Source: Alphaproteobacteria bacterium (lineage in GTDB: Bacteria > Pseudomonadota > Alphaproteobacteria > Thalassobaculales > Thalassobaculaceae). From it: a stretch of DNA of 38,162 nt. Below, in pieces: positions 23,628 to 32,418 of the stretch. The number at the start of each line of letters is the position of its first letter. Position 1 is the first letter of the stretch. The position numbers and the translations under genes were made by a program. The stretch lies in assembly GCA_024742605.1 (NCBI GenBank), contig JANSYC010000036.1, positions 1 to 38,162 of the forward strand, in the 5' to 3' direction. The notes under the pieces were generated by a model. It made no database searches and had not been told where the DNA came from. It was given only the letters and a program-made list of their open reading frames with translations.

Positions 23628-24386
23628 TCATTGAATAAACCGATGCATTCCGCCGTCGACGGGAATAACGCAGCCGGTGATGTAGCGCGCACCCGGCGAG
23701 GCGAGGAAAGCGACCAACCGGCCGATATCCTCGGGTTCGCCGAAATATCCGGCCGGGATGTTCGCCTTGATGAAGCTCTCGCGGCTTTCTTCGGTCGGGT
23801 GCAGCCGCTCAAGGATCTGCTCGCTGTTGATCCGGCCGGGCGGGATGCAATTGATCGTGATCCCCTCGGGCGCAAGATCGCGAGACATCCCCTTGGCCCA
23901 GGCATGGGTGGCGGCACAACCGGCCAGGCCCGCATTTGTTGTGGTCGGCTCCAGGATGCCGGTGATGTGCAGGATCCGGCCCCAACCACCCGCACGCATC
24001 GTCGGGAGCAATACGGTGGTCAACCGGCGGCCCATTGTGAACTTCAACATCATCGCCTCGTCCCAGGCGCTGTCCGGTGCGTCGGGAGCGACCGAGCGGG
24101 AGGAGCCGGCGTTGTTCACGAGAACATCCAGCCGGCCGAACTGCTCTGTCATCGCATCGCGGATTGCGCTCGGCGCTTCGTCACTCGCCAGATCGGCCTG
24201 GATCACGTACGGAGCGGACCCGGTCGTGGCCTCCAGCTCTGCCGCCAGTGCGTCGAGCCGGTCACGGCGGCGCGCGGTGATTGCCAGCGTCGCCCCTTCT
24301 TGCGCCAGCACCTTGGCGACCCCGTCCCCGATCCCTGCGCTGGCCCCCGTGACCAGCGCAACCTTGCCTCTCAACCCCAGATCCAT
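23628..24386 (-). CDS. SDR-fold protein with altered catalytic residues
   Basis: A 252-residue protein of the SDR fold. The cofactor loop TGASAGIG (13-20) and NNAG (91-94) are intact, and the C-terminal GCVIPVDGG is typical. At the place of the catalytic Ser...Tyr-x-x-x-Lys, however, it reads ITG (141-143) and NAGLAGC (151-157). Anchoring on the conserved GITIN strand puts Gly153 where Tyr is expected and Cys157 where Lys is expected. The loop between is shorter by about three residues. A divergent SDR subgroup with PPGRI after the sixth strand is known to vary here. It may bind NAD(P)H but use other chemistry. It is first in the leftward operon; ATG 24386 has GAGGGGG ahead. Confidence 0.88.
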   Translation of the reverse strand: MDLGLRGKVALVTGASAGIGDGVAKVLAQEGATLAITARRRDRLDALAAELEATTGSAPYVIQADLASDEAPSAIRDAMTEQFGRLDVLVNNAGSSRSVAPDAPDSAWDEAMMLKFTMGRRLTTVLLPTMRAGGWGRILHITGILEPTTTNAGLAGCAATHAWAKGMSRDLAPEGITINCIPPGRINSEQILERLHPTEESRESFIKANIPAGYFGEPEDIGRLVAFLASPGARYITGCVIPVDGGMHRFIQ

Positions 24387-24507
24387 GGACGCCCCCTCGC
24401 ATGGCGCGGGCTTGGCAGGCCCGCCCTGTCACCCTACCTAGTCTTGTACGTTGAGACGACGCCGGCGGAACAGGCAAGCGCCGGCACGACACCATGCGGA
24501 GGATCTC

Positions 24508-25248
24508 ATGAACAAGCTAATCGCGGCGGCACTGGTCGCCCTTTTCCCGGCAACCGCTCTCGCGGGACAGGTCGTTGAATACGAGGTCGGCGGCGAGGCG
24601 TTCTCCGGCTACCGGGCTGAGGCTTCGGGTGAGTCGAAGGGGTTGGTGCTGGTGATCCACGACTGGGACGGCTTGACCGACTACGAGGTCAAACGCGCCG
24701 ATATGCTGGCGGAACTGGGCTATGACGCGTTCGCGGTCGATCTGTACGGCAAGGGCAACCGTCCGGAGGAAACCGGTGCGAAAAAAGCTGAAACCGGTAA
24801 GCTCTATAAAGATCGGGAACGGATGCGGTCGCTGATTCTGGGCGGCCTGGAAGAGGCACGGCGGACCAGCTCGGGTGAAATCGTGGTCATGGGCTATTGC
24901 TTTGGCGGCGCTGCGACCCTGGAACTCGCCCGATCGGGCCAGGCGGACGGCGTCACGGGCTACGCGACCTTTCATGGCGGGCTGTCGACCCCGCTGGGTC
25001 AAAGCTATCCGGCGTCGACTCCGCCCTTGCTGATCGCCCATGGTGGTGCGGACAGCTCGATCACCATGGACGACGTGGCGGCTCTCTCGAAAGAGTTGGA
25101 GGCGGCCGATGTGAGATATGAAATTCAGGTGTATTCCGGCGCGCCGCATGCCTTCACCGTATTCGGCTCCAGCCGGTATCAGGAGGTGGCGGACAGCCAG
25201 TCCTGGGCGGCGTTCACCGAGTTCCTGAACACCAACCTGTCCAAGTGA
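24508..25248 (+). CDS. Exported dienelactone hydrolase-like protein
   Basis: A 246-residue alpha/beta hydrolase of the dienelactone hydrolase family. It carries a signal peptide (MNKLIAAALVALFPATALA before GQ), so it is probably periplasmic; classical dienelactone hydrolases are cytosolic. The nucleophile is the Cys in GYCFGG, with Asp in AHGGADSS and His in SGAPHAF completing the Cys-Asp-His triad. ATG 24508 is preceded by GCGGAGGA. The preferred substrate is unknown; small esters or lactones are likely. The stop overlaps the PanE-like gene by 4 bases (GTGA), which ties the two together. Confidence 0.88.
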   Translation: MNKLIAAALVALFPATALAGQVVEYEVGGEAFSGYRAEASGESKGLVLVIHDWDGLTDYEVKRADMLAELGYDAFAVDLYGKGNRPEETGAKKAETGKLYKDRERMRSLILGGLEEARRTSSGEIVVMGYCFGGAATLELARSGQADGVTGYATFHGGLSTPLGQSYPASTPPLLIAHGGADSSITMDDVAALSKELEAADVRYEIQVYSGAPHAFTVFGSSRYQEVADSQSWAAFTEFLNTNLSK

Positions 25249-26147
25249 ACGACTATAAAGCGACCGTCGCGGTCATCGGTCTGGGCGGGATCGGCGGGGT
25301 GGCGGCCGCAAGTCTTTGCCACGGCGGCTGCCATGAGGTGGTCGCCTGCGGGCGACGCCCGCTGGACCGATTGAGGCTCGAACGGCCGGAGGGCGAGGTC
25401 GAGGTGCCGATCCGGACCCTGACCGATCCCCAGGACGCCTCGCCGGTGGACTGGGTTCTGCTGGTCACCAAGGCCCAGGACACGGCGTCGGCCGCGCCTT
25501 GGCTCGAGAGGCTCTGCGGGCCGGCGACACGGGTCGCGGTGATGCAGAACGGTATCGATCACGCGGCGCGGGTGAAGCCGTTCATCGGGGAAGCGATCGT
25601 CGTGCCGACCATCGTTTATTACAACGGCGAACGGATCGCGCCCGATCATGTGCGCATCCGGCATATCGGCGACAACGACATGCTGGCACCGGACACTGAG
25701 GACGGCAGAGCCTTTGCGGCCCTGTTCGAGAACGTGCCGATTTCGGTCGGCCTCAGCGCCGACTTCACGACGCTGGCGTGGCGCAAGCTGATGATCAATG
25801 TGGTGGTCAATCCGATCACCGCGCTCACACGACTCCGGCAGGGTGTGCTTCAACATACCGACATCCGCAATCTCACCAGACAGATCCTGGACGAGGCGGT
25901 GGCGGTTGCGCGGGCCGACGGTGCGGATCTCAAGGATGACGAGGCGGAGCGGATGGCGCAATTCATCGGCGGCTTTCCGGAGGATGCCGGCAGTTCGATG
26001 TATTTCGATACGCTCGCCGGCCGTCCGCTCGAAAGCCGCGCGCTGACCGGCGCCCTGGTCGAGATCGGCAGCCGCCACGGCATCCCGACACCGGTGAACA
26101 CGTCGCTTCTCGCCCTGACCAATGCGGTGAGCGACGCGAACGGGTGA
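25245..26147 (+). CDS. Ketopantoate reductase (PanE/ApbA)-family oxidoreductase
   Basis: A 300-residue NAD(P)-dependent 2-dehydropantoate 2-reductase-family protein. The N-terminal Rossmann motif is VIGLGGIGG. The central WRKLMINVVVNPITAL supplies the conserved lysine and asparagine. The C-terminal RHGIPTPVN is the family end. The substrate segment that in PanE usually reads like TEIDxLNG is here LESRALTG, so true ketopantoate reduction is less certain and another 2-oxo acid may be used. The GTG at 25245 overlaps the dienelactone hydrolase stop. The following 127-base gap contains AGGGGG (26155-26160) and CCCCCT (26179-26184), a weak inverted repeat. Confidence 0.85.
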   Translation: MNDYKATVAVIGLGGIGGVAAASLCHGGCHEVVACGRRPLDRLRLERPEGEVEVPIRTLTDPQDASPVDWVLLVTKAQDTASAAPWLERLCGPATRVAVMQNGIDHAARVKPFIGEAIVVPTIVYYNGERIAPDHVRIRHIGDNDMLAPDTEDGRAFAALFENVPISVGLSADFTTLAWRKLMINVVVNPITALTRLRQGVLQHTDIRNLTRQILDEAVAVARADGADLKDDEAERMAQFIGGFPEDAGSSMYFDTLAGRPLESRALTGALVEIGSRHGIPTPVNTSLLALTNAVSDANG

Positions 26148-26274
26148 TATGCGGAGGGGGTGGTCAAATTCGGTGCATCCCCCTTTGCCCCGAGGCCAAT
26201 TCGCATGCCAGTATACGCCCCTACCGAAGACCCCGCTTCCACATGCCAGAGCCAAACCCGCCGGGAGACTTGCC

Positions 26275-27735
26275 GTGAGTGATTTCGATGTGATCATCAA
26301 GGGGGGCGTGGTCGTGAATGCCTCCGATACCACCCGGGCCGATATTGGCATCAAGGACGGGCGCATCGTCGCCCTGGCCGAGGCCCTCTCGGGCTCCGCC
26401 ACCCGGACGATCGATGCGGCCGGGCGGATGGTAATGCCGGGCGGCGTCGACAGCCATTGCCACATTGCACAGCCGTCATCTGGGGGCGGTCAGAACGCCG
26501 AGAGCTGGGAGAGCGGGACCCGCTCGGCGGCCTGTGGCGGCACCACCACTGTGATTGCCTTCTCCAGCCAGGAGAAGGGTGAACGGATCAAGCCGATGGT
26601 CGACGCCTATCACGAGAAGGCCAAGCAGGCCTGCATCGACTACAGTTTCCACATTATCATCTCCGAGCCGTCCGACGCCGTCGTGACCGACGAGCTGCCG
26701 GGGCTGATCGAGAGCGGCCTGCGGTCCCTTAAGCTGTTCATGACCTATCCGAAGAACCGGGTGGACGACGGCGAGATCCTGCGGATCTTCGAGGTCGCCC
26801 GGCGCTATGGGGCCCTGGTCTGCGTGCATGCAGAGAACCACGACGCGATCATGTACATGACCGAGAAGCTGATCGGTGCCGGACTGGGGGCGACCAAGTA
26901 CCACGCCTGGTGCAAGCCGGCTCTGGTCGAGCGGGAAGCCTGTCAGCGGGTCATCATGCTGGCCGAGCTGATGGATCAGCCGATCCAGATCTTCCACGTC
27001 ACCTGCGAGGAGGCGGCCGAGGAGATCCGGCGCGCCCAGCATCGCGGAGTGAAAGTGTTCGCCGAGACCTGTCCGCAGTATTTCGTACTGACCGCCGACG
27101 ATCTGGAAGGCGACCAGCGTCAGGGCGCGCGGGTCCTGTGCTCGCCCGCGCCCCGCTCGGTGCCGGATCAGCAGGCCCTCTGGCGGCATATCAACAGCGG
27201 CACCATCGGCAACGTCACCTCCGATCACGCGCCCTATAATATCGACGCGGTCGACGGGAAGTTCTGGGCCGGCGACAACGCGCCGTTCAACCAGATCGCA
27301 AACGGGGTTCCTGGCCTCGAAACCCGGATGCCGATCGTGTTCTCCGAAGGCGTGGTGAAGGGCCGGATCGACCCGCAGCAGTTCGTGGCCCTGACCTCGA
27401 CCAATGCGGCCAAGCTGTTCGGGGTATATCCTCAGAAGGGCACGATCTCGATCGGGGCGGACGCGGATATCTGCATCTGGGACGCCGAGAAGAAGGTCAC
27501 GATCACCCAGGAGATGCTGCATCACGATACCGACTACACCCCGTATGAAGGCATGGACGTGACCGGCTGGCCGGCTGTTACTCTGACCCGCGGCAAGGTG
27601 GTGTGGGAAGAGGGCGTCGAGAGCTGCGAGGCCGGATGGGGCAACTTCCTTGCGCGCGAGCCTTACGACTACATCAAGCCGCGTGGGGTGTTCCCGACCC
27701 CGTTCAACCCGGTTTCGGGCGAGATCGAAGCGTAA
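26275..27735 (+). CDS. D-hydantoinase/dihydropyrimidinase-type amidohydrolase
   Basis: A 486-residue cyclic-amide hydrolase of the dihydropyrimidinase family. The binuclear metal site is complete: His61 and His63 (DSHCHI), Lys153 to be carboxylated (SLKLFMTYP), His185 (VHAEN), His241 (FHVTCEE) and Asp317 (TSDHAPYN). The GTG at 26275 is preceded by GGGAGA and gives the normal family N-terminus SDFDVIIKGGVVVN; the longer frame to 26149 has no such start signal. It opens 5-substituted hydantoins or dihydropyrimidines to N-carbamoyl acids. The D-carbamoylase gene 32 bases downstream suggests hydantoins as substrate. Confidence 0.92.
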   Translation: MSDFDVIIKGGVVVNASDTTRADIGIKDGRIVALAEALSGSATRTIDAAGRMVMPGGVDSHCHIAQPSSGGGQNAESWESGTRSAACGGTTTVIAFSSQEKGERIKPMVDAYHEKAKQACIDYSFHIIISEPSDAVVTDELPGLIESGLRSLKLFMTYPKNRVDDGEILRIFEVARRYGALVCVHAENHDAIMYMTEKLIGAGLGATKYHAWCKPALVEREACQRVIMLAELMDQPIQIFHVTCEEAAEEIRRAQHRGVKVFAETCPQYFVLTADDLEGDQRQGARVLCSPAPRSVPDQQALWRHINSGTIGNVTSDHAPYNIDAVDGKFWAGDNAPFNQIANGVPGLETRMPIVFSEGVVKGRIDPQQFVALTSTNAAKLFGVYPQKGTISIGADADICIWDAEKKVTITQEMLHHDTDYTPYEGMDVTGWPAVTLTRGKVVWEEGVESCEAGWGNFLAREPYDYIKPRGVFPTPFNPVSGEIEA

Positions 27736-27767
27736 ACAGAGTTCCCTCTCTATTCGGAGTATCGAAG

Positions 27768-28715
27768 ATGTCCCGTCTTATCACCGTCGCCGCCGCCCAG
27801 ATGGGTCCGATCGCCCCCGACGAAAGCCGCGTCAGCGCGGTCAACCGGATGATCGAGCTGTTGAAGCAAGCCAAGGAGCGCGGCGTGAAGCTGGTCGTGT
27901 TCCCGGAGCTGGCCCTGACCACGTTCTTCCCGCGCTATTACGAAGAAGACATCTCGAAAATGGATGGCCACTACGAGCGCGGCGAGATGCCGAGCGCGGA
28001 ATGCCGGCCGCTGTTCGAGAAGGCAAAGGAATTCGGCATCGGCTTCTATCTCGGATACGCCGAGCTGACCGAGGACGGCCACCGGTTCAACACCTCGATC
28101 CTGGTCGACGATACCGGCAAGATCGTCGGCAAGTACCGCAAGGTCCATCTGCCCGGCCATTCCGAATACGACGGCAAGCGGCCCTGGCAGCATCTGGAGA
28201 AGCGCTATTTCGAGCCGGGCGATCTGGGCTTCCCGGTCTGGCGTACCATGGGCGGTGTCATGGGCATGGCGATCTGCAACGATCGTCGCTGGCCCGAGAC
28301 CTATCGGGTGATGTCCCTCAAGGGCGCGGAGATCATCATGCTCGGCTACAACACGCCGGACGTGAACACCTCGGCGCCGGAGCCTAACCATCTGCGGATG
28401 TTCCACAACCATCTGGTCATGCAGTCCAGCGCCTATCAGAACTCTTGCTTCGTGATCGGCACGGCCAAGGCCGGCATCGAGGACGGCTGCATGCTGATCG
28501 GCGGCTCCTGCATCATCCAGCCCTCGGGCGAGATGATTGCGCTGGCTACCACGCTGGGCGACGAGCTGATCACCTCGACGATCGATCTGGATCTTGCCAA
28601 GATGGGAGCGGAGACCGTCTTCAACTACGCCAAGCACCGGCGGATCGAGCATTACGGCATCATCACCGAGCAGACCGGTGCCACCCCGCCGCCGCTGGAT
28701 GAGGCTGCCGAATAG
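27768..28715 (+). CDS. N-carbamoyl-D-amino acid hydrolase (D-carbamoylase), nitrilase superfamily
   Basis: A 315-residue carbon-nitrogen hydrolase. The catalytic triad is Glu47 (FPELALTTFFPR), Lys125 (KYRKVHLPGH) and Cys170 (ICNDRRWPE). The flanks, such as LEKRYFEPGDLGFPV, FNTSILVD and the GYNTP loop, closely match the characterised Agrobacterium D-carbamoylases, including the typical length near 304-315. It hydrolyses N-carbamoyl-D-amino acids to D-amino acids, CO2 and ammonia. The ATG at 27768 is chosen because it gives MSRLITVAAAQMGPI, aligned with known starts. The longer frame to 27603 lies in the hydantoinase gene. It ends the operon before a convergent lipoprotein gene. Confidence 0.93.
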   Translation: MSRLITVAAAQMGPIAPDESRVSAVNRMIELLKQAKERGVKLVVFPELALTTFFPRYYEEDISKMDGHYERGEMPSAECRPLFEKAKEFGIGFYLGYAELTEDGHRFNTSILVDDTGKIVGKYRKVHLPGHSEYDGKRPWQHLEKRYFEPGDLGFPVWRTMGGVMGMAICNDRRWPETYRVMSLKGAEIIMLGYNTPDVNTSAPEPNHLRMFHNHLVMQSSAYQNSCFVIGTAKAGIEDGCMLIGGSCIIQPSGEMIALATTLGDELITSTIDLDLAKMGAETVFNYAKHRRIEHYGIITEQTGATPPPLDEAAE

Positions 28716-28726
28716 GCCGAACGGCG

Positions 28727-28744
28727 GACCGGACGCTCCGGGTC
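28727..28744. terminator. GC-rich hairpin between convergent genes, possible bidirectional terminator
   Basis: GACCGGA, loop CGC, then TCCGGGTC: a 7-bp stem with one bulged G, within the 32-base gap between the D-carbamoylase stop and the extensin-like stop. No T run follows on either strand, so it would not be a canonical intrinsic terminator. Its position between two converging stops is the main reason to list it. Confidence 0.3.
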
Positions 28745-28747
28745 ATC

Positions 28748-29437
28748 CTACTGGCACGCCACCCACTCTCCCATGTCGAAATGGAAGTGGTTGGCGTGGG
28801 CGGCGTCTGCGTCGGGACCGAGCACCAGCCGGAACACCTGGCAGGCGCCCCGGTGCACCTCGCGCAGGAAGGCGCGCTCGTCCCGGCCGCCATTCCAGCC
28901 GTTGAGAACGGTGACGTTGCGATCGTCGGACAGTCTGAACCCGGCGATATCGATGGCGTTTGCGGTGGCGTGTTCGCTGGGCACCTTGCCCCGGCGGCTG
29001 TTGCGCATGCGGCAGGAATAGGTGCCGTAGTGATTGATCGCCACCACGTCCCGACCGAAATGGCGCCGGGCCGCCGGGATCACCACCTCGCGCTGCCAGA
29101 CATGCAGGGCGGCGGCGACCGGGCAGGTGACCTTGGCGTTGCGGGTGTAGGGGATCGGCGTTCCGGACACCTCGACCGCCTGGCTGAAGCCGCAATAGGG
29201 TCCGGCCCGTCTGTCCGGCACCTCGGAATACCGTTCCCGCACCTCCCAGAGCATCGCCCGACACAATCCGGGATCCCGGGACAGGGTGGCAAGCCTGACG
29301 CCGGTCGACCGGGTCAGCTGGTCCGACAAGCTGAACGGACCGGCGGGGGCAGCGGGCGGTTCCGGAGGGCGCGCGGCGCAGGCCGAGAGAAACATCAGAA
29401 GAGCCAGAGCCAAAACACCGCGCATCCCGTTCCCCAT
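28748..29437 (-). CDS. Extensin-like C-terminal domain lipoprotein, putative zinc peptidase
   Basis: A 229-residue protein with a lipoprotein signal (LALALLMFLSAC, lipobox LSAC) followed by a proline-rich linker and an extensin-like C-terminal domain. The domain has SEHATANAIDI, giving His-x6-Asp, and later HANHFHFD, giving His-x-His. This spacing is that of LAS-type zinc peptidases (VanY/MepA/D-Ala-D-Ala carboxypeptidases) that trim peptidoglycan. Several cysteines probably form disulfides in the periplasm. ATG 29437 is used; ATG 29425 is also possible and leaves the lipobox intact. It is convergent with the D-carbamoylase and divergent from tlyA. Confidence 0.85.
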   Translation of the reverse strand: MGNGMRGVLALALLMFLSACAARPPEPPAAPAGPFSLSDQLTRSTGVRLATLSRDPGLCRAMLWEVRERYSEVPDRRAGPYCGFSQAVEVSGTPIPYTRNAKVTCPVAAALHVWQREVVIPAARRHFGRDVVAINHYGTYSCRMRNSRRGKVPSEHATANAIDIAGFRLSDDRNVTVLNGWNGGRDERAFLREVHRGACQVFRLVLGPDADAAHANHFHFDMGEWVACQ

Positions 29438-29507
29438 TTGCCTGCATCACCAGCGCACACGCACTATCCTTCTACGTGATTCGCCACCTGAACGGGGACC
29501 CTTACCA

Positions 29508-30245
29508 ATGGCAAAGCGCCGACTGGACCAACTGCTGGTGGATCGCGGGCTTGTCGAGACCCGCTCCAAGGCCCAAGCGCTGGTGATGGCGGGCAAGGTG
29601 TTCTCCGGCGAGCGCAAGCTGGAGAAGCCGGGAACCCAACTTTCCGAGGACACCGAACTCGAGGTGCGCGGCCAGCCCCATCCTTGGGTCAGCCGGGGCG
29701 GATTGAAACTGGTGCATGCGCTGGAAGATTTCTCGATTGATCCCACCGGCTGGGTTGCGGTCGATGTGGGGGCCTCGACCGGCGGGTTCACCGATGTGCT
29801 GCTGACCCATGGGGCCGCGCGGGTCTATGCAGTGGATGTGGGGCATGGGCAGCTGGCCTGGAAACTGCGCACGGACGAGCGGGTGGTGGTGCTGGAGAAA
29901 ACCAACGCCCGGCATCTGACGGCGGAGCAGATCCCCGAGCCGGCCGATATCGTGGTCTGCGACGCGAGCTTCATCTCTCTGCGAACCGTGCTGCCGGCGG
30001 CGATGGCGCTGACGCGACCCGGCGCGCGGTTGGCCGCCCTGATCAAACCGCAGTTCGAGGCGGGGCGGGACCATGTGGGCAAGGGCGGCGTGGTCAGGGA
30101 TGCCGCCGTGCACGAGGCGGTCTGCTGCGACATCCGCGACTGGCTGGAAGGGCTGCCGGACTGGCGCGTCGACGGCATCACCACCTCGCCCATCACCGGA
30201 CCGGAGGGGAATGTCGAGTTCCTGATCGTTGGCACCCGGGTTTGA
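29508..30245 (+). CDS. tlyA: TlyA-family rRNA (cytidine-2'-O)-methyltransferase
   Basis: A 245-residue protein with an N-terminal S4 RNA-binding domain (KRRLDQLLVDRGLVETRSKA, residues 3-60) and a C-terminal FtsJ-like Rossmann methyltransferase domain. The S-adenosylmethionine loop is VDVGASTGGFTDVLL. KPQFEAGRD is the conserved catalytic-lysine segment, and a C-terminal GPEGNVEFL is typical. TlyA enzymes 2'-O-methylate cytidines in 16S and/or 23S rRNA. The shorter reading from ATG 29508 gives the normal start. The frame is open to 29286, but that part runs opposite the lipoprotein gene. Ten bases separate its stop from that of mutB. Confidence 0.93.
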   Translation: MAKRRLDQLLVDRGLVETRSKAQALVMAGKVFSGERKLEKPGTQLSEDTELEVRGQPHPWVSRGGLKLVHALEDFSIDPTGWVAVDVGASTGGFTDVLLTHGAARVYAVDVGHGQLAWKLRTDERVVVLEKTNARHLTAEQIPEPADIVVCDASFISLRTVLPAAMALTRPGARLAALIKPQFEAGRDHVGKGGVVRDAAVHEAVCCDIRDWLEGLPDWRVDGITTSPITGPEGNVEFLIVGTRV

Positions 30246-30255
30246 CGAATGGCTG

Positions 30256-32418
30256 TTACGCCGCCTCGACGTCGTGGCCGAGGGAATGGATCAGTTTCCG
30301 CAGCAACTCGGCTGCGGCCTCCGCAATCACAGTCCCCGGCGGGAAGATGGCCGATGCGCCTGCGCGTTTCAGCTCCTCATAATCCTGCGGTGGAATAACG
30401 CCGCCCGCCACGATCATTATGTCGTCGCGGCCGAGCTTGGCCAGTTCGTCGCGCAGGGCCGGGATCAGCGTCAGATGTCCGGCTGCCAGCGAGGACGCGC
30501 CGACAATGTGGACATCGTTCTCGACCGCCTGCTTGGCGGCTTCGTCCGGGGTCTGGAACAGCGGGCCGATATCCACGTCGAAGCCCAGATCTGCGAACGC
30601 GGTGGCGATCACCTTCTGGCCTCGGTCGTGGCCGTCCTGACCCATTTTTGCAATAAGGATCCGCGGGCGACGGCCCTCGAGTTCCTCGAACTCGCTGACC
30701 AGTTTCTGGGTGGCATCGACCATGTCGCTTTTCCCCACTTCGCTGGAGTAAATGCCGGACACCGTCTTGACCTCCGCCACATGACGGCCCCAGACCCGTT
30801 CCAGCGCCATCGAAATCTCCCCCACCGTGGCCTTAGCGCGGGCCGCGTCGATGGCGAGTTCCAGCAGATTGCCCTCACCGGTCTCGGCAGATTTGGTCAG
30901 CCGGTCCAGCATCCGCTCGATTTCGCGCGGGTCGCGCTCGGCCTTCAGTTCGGCGAGTTGGGCCAATTGACCCTTGCGGACGCGGGCATTGTCAATCTTC
31001 AGGATCTCGACATTGTCCGGATCGTCGACCCGGTACTTGTTCACGCCGACGATGGTCTGCCGCTTGCTGTCAATCCGCGCCTGGGTGCGGGCGGCTGCTT
31101 CCTCGATCCGCATCTTCGGAATGCCGGCTTCGATCGCCTTGGCCATGCCGCCATAGCTTTCAACTTCCTGGATATGCGCCCAGGCCCGGTCGGCCAGATC
31201 GCGGGTCAGTCGCTCCACATAGTAGGACCCGCCCCAGGGGTCGATCACCCGGCAGGTACCGGTTTCCTGCTGGATCAGCAGCTGCGTGTTGCGCGCGATC
31301 CGGGCCGAGAAATCGGTCGGCAGCGCCAGCGCCTCGTCCAGCGCGTTGGTGTGCAGGGACTGGGTATGCCCATGGGTCGCCGCCAGGGCTTCGATACAGG
31401 TGCGGGGCACGTTATTGAACACGTCCTGCGCCGCCAGCGACCAGCCGGAGGTCTGGCAATGGGTCCGCAGGCTGAGCGACTTGTCGGAGCTCGGCTCGAA
31501 CTGCTTGACCAGCTTGGCCCACAGCAGCCGGGCGGCCCGCATCTTCGCGACTTCCATGAAGAAGTTCATGCCGATCGCCCAGAAGAATGAGAGGCGCGGT
31601 GCGAACCGGTCGACGCCCATGCCCGCGTCCATCCCGGCGCGGATATACTGCACCCCGTCGGCCAGCGTGTAGGCCAGCTCCAGATCCGCTGTCGCCCCGG
31701 CTTCCTGCATGTGATAGCCGGAAATCGAGATCGAGTTGAATTTCGGCATCCGTTCGGAGCTGAAGGCGAAGATGTCGGAGATGATCCGCATCGACGGGAT
31801 CGGCGGGTAGATATAGGTGTTGCGGACCATGAACTCCTTCAGGATGTCGTTCTGGATGGTCCCGCTGAGCTGCTCCGGTGCGACCCCCTGTTCCTCCGCC
31901 GCCAGCACATACAGCGCCAGCACCGGCAGCACGGCACCGTTCATGGTCATCGACACGCTCATCTTATCCAGCGGGATGCCGTGGAACAGTTTGCGCATGT
32001 CGATGATGCTGTCGATCGCCACGCCGGCCATGCCGACATCGCCGGAGACCCGCGGATGGTCGCTGTCATAGCCACGGTGGGTGGCGAGATCGAACGCAAC
32101 CGAAAGCCCCTTCTGTCCGGCCGCCAGATTGCGCCGATAGAAGGCATTGGACTCCTCCGCCGTCGAGAACCCGGCATATTGCCGGATGGTCCACGGCTTC
32201 TGGACATACATGGTGGAATAGGGCCCCCGCAGATAGGGCGCGATACCCGGCCAGCCGCCCAGATGGTCGAGGCCTTCGGTATCCGCTCTGGTGTAGAGCG
32301 GCTTGACCTCGATCCTCTCCGGTGTGGACCAGATCAGGCCCTCGCCCTCGGGAGCGGTCGCCTCGGCACCGGCAGGGGCTGCGAAGTCGATCTCGGCGAA
32401 ATTCGGGATCCGGCTCAT
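30256..32418 (-). CDS. mutB: Methylmalonyl-CoA mutase large (catalytic) subunit
   Basis: A 720-residue adenosylcobalamin-dependent mutase that interconverts methylmalonyl-CoA and succinyl-CoA, the last step in propionate, valine and odd-chain fatty acid use. The N-terminal TIM barrel starts with [26 protein letters not shown] and [11 protein letters not shown] are in the substrate barrel. The C-terminal B12-binding domain has the lower-ligand motif Asp595-x-His597-x-x-Gly600 in QDGHDRG. The start overlaps the end of mutA by 4 bases (ATGA). The subunit is complete, and no MeaB-type chaperone is adjacent. Confidence 0.96.
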   Translation of the reverse strand: MSRIPNFAEIDFAAPAGAEATAPEGEGLIWSTPERIEVKPLYTRADTEGLDHLGGWPGIAPYLRGPYSTMYVQKPWTIRQYAGFSTAEESNAFYRRNLAAGQKGLSVAFDLATHRGYDSDHPRVSGDVGMAGVAIDSIIDMRKLFHGIPLDKMSVSMTMNGAVLPVLALYVLAAEEQGVAPEQLSGTIQNDILKEFMVRNTYIYPPIPSMRIISDIFAFSSERMPKFNSISISGYHMQEAGATADLELAYTLADGVQYIRAGMDAGMGVDRFAPRLSFFWAIGMNFFMEVAKMRAARLLWAKLVKQFEPSSDKSLSLRTHCQTSGWSLAAQDVFNNVPRTCIEALAATHGHTQSLHTNALDEALALPTDFSARIARNTQLLIQQETGTCRVIDPWGGSYYVERLTRDLADRAWAHIQEVESYGGMAKAIEAGIPKMRIEEAAARTQARIDSKRQTIVGVNKYRVDDPDNVEILKIDNARVRKGQLAQLAELKAERDPREIERMLDRLTKSAETGEGNLLELAIDAARAKATVGEISMALERVWGRHVAEVKTVSGIYSSEVGKSDMVDATQKLVSEFEELEGRRPRILIAKMGQDGHDRGQKVIATAFADLGFDVDIGPLFQTPDEAAKQAVENDVHIVGASSLAAGHLTLIPALRDELAKLGRDDIMIVAGGVIPPQDYEELKRAGASAIFPPGTVIAEAAAELLRKLIHSLGHDVEAA

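Noticed and set aside
24406-24424. GCGGGC...GCCCGC inverted repeat between the SDR and dienelactone hydrolase genes
   Set aside because: Short, GC-only arms with a seven-base loop; not distinguishable from background.
23274-24578. Plus-strand open frame of 434 codons opposite the CMD and SDR genes
   Set aside because: Antisense to two genes with clear family motifs and good start signals.
26161-26176. Possible sigma-54 promoter (TGG...GC) before the hydantoinase gene
   Set aside because: The distance between GG and GC is 11 bases instead of the required 10 and the flanks do not match.
30229-31590. Plus-strand open frame of 453 codons opposite mutB
   Set aside because: Antisense shadow of the certain mutB coding region with low-complexity, histidine- and arginine-rich translation.
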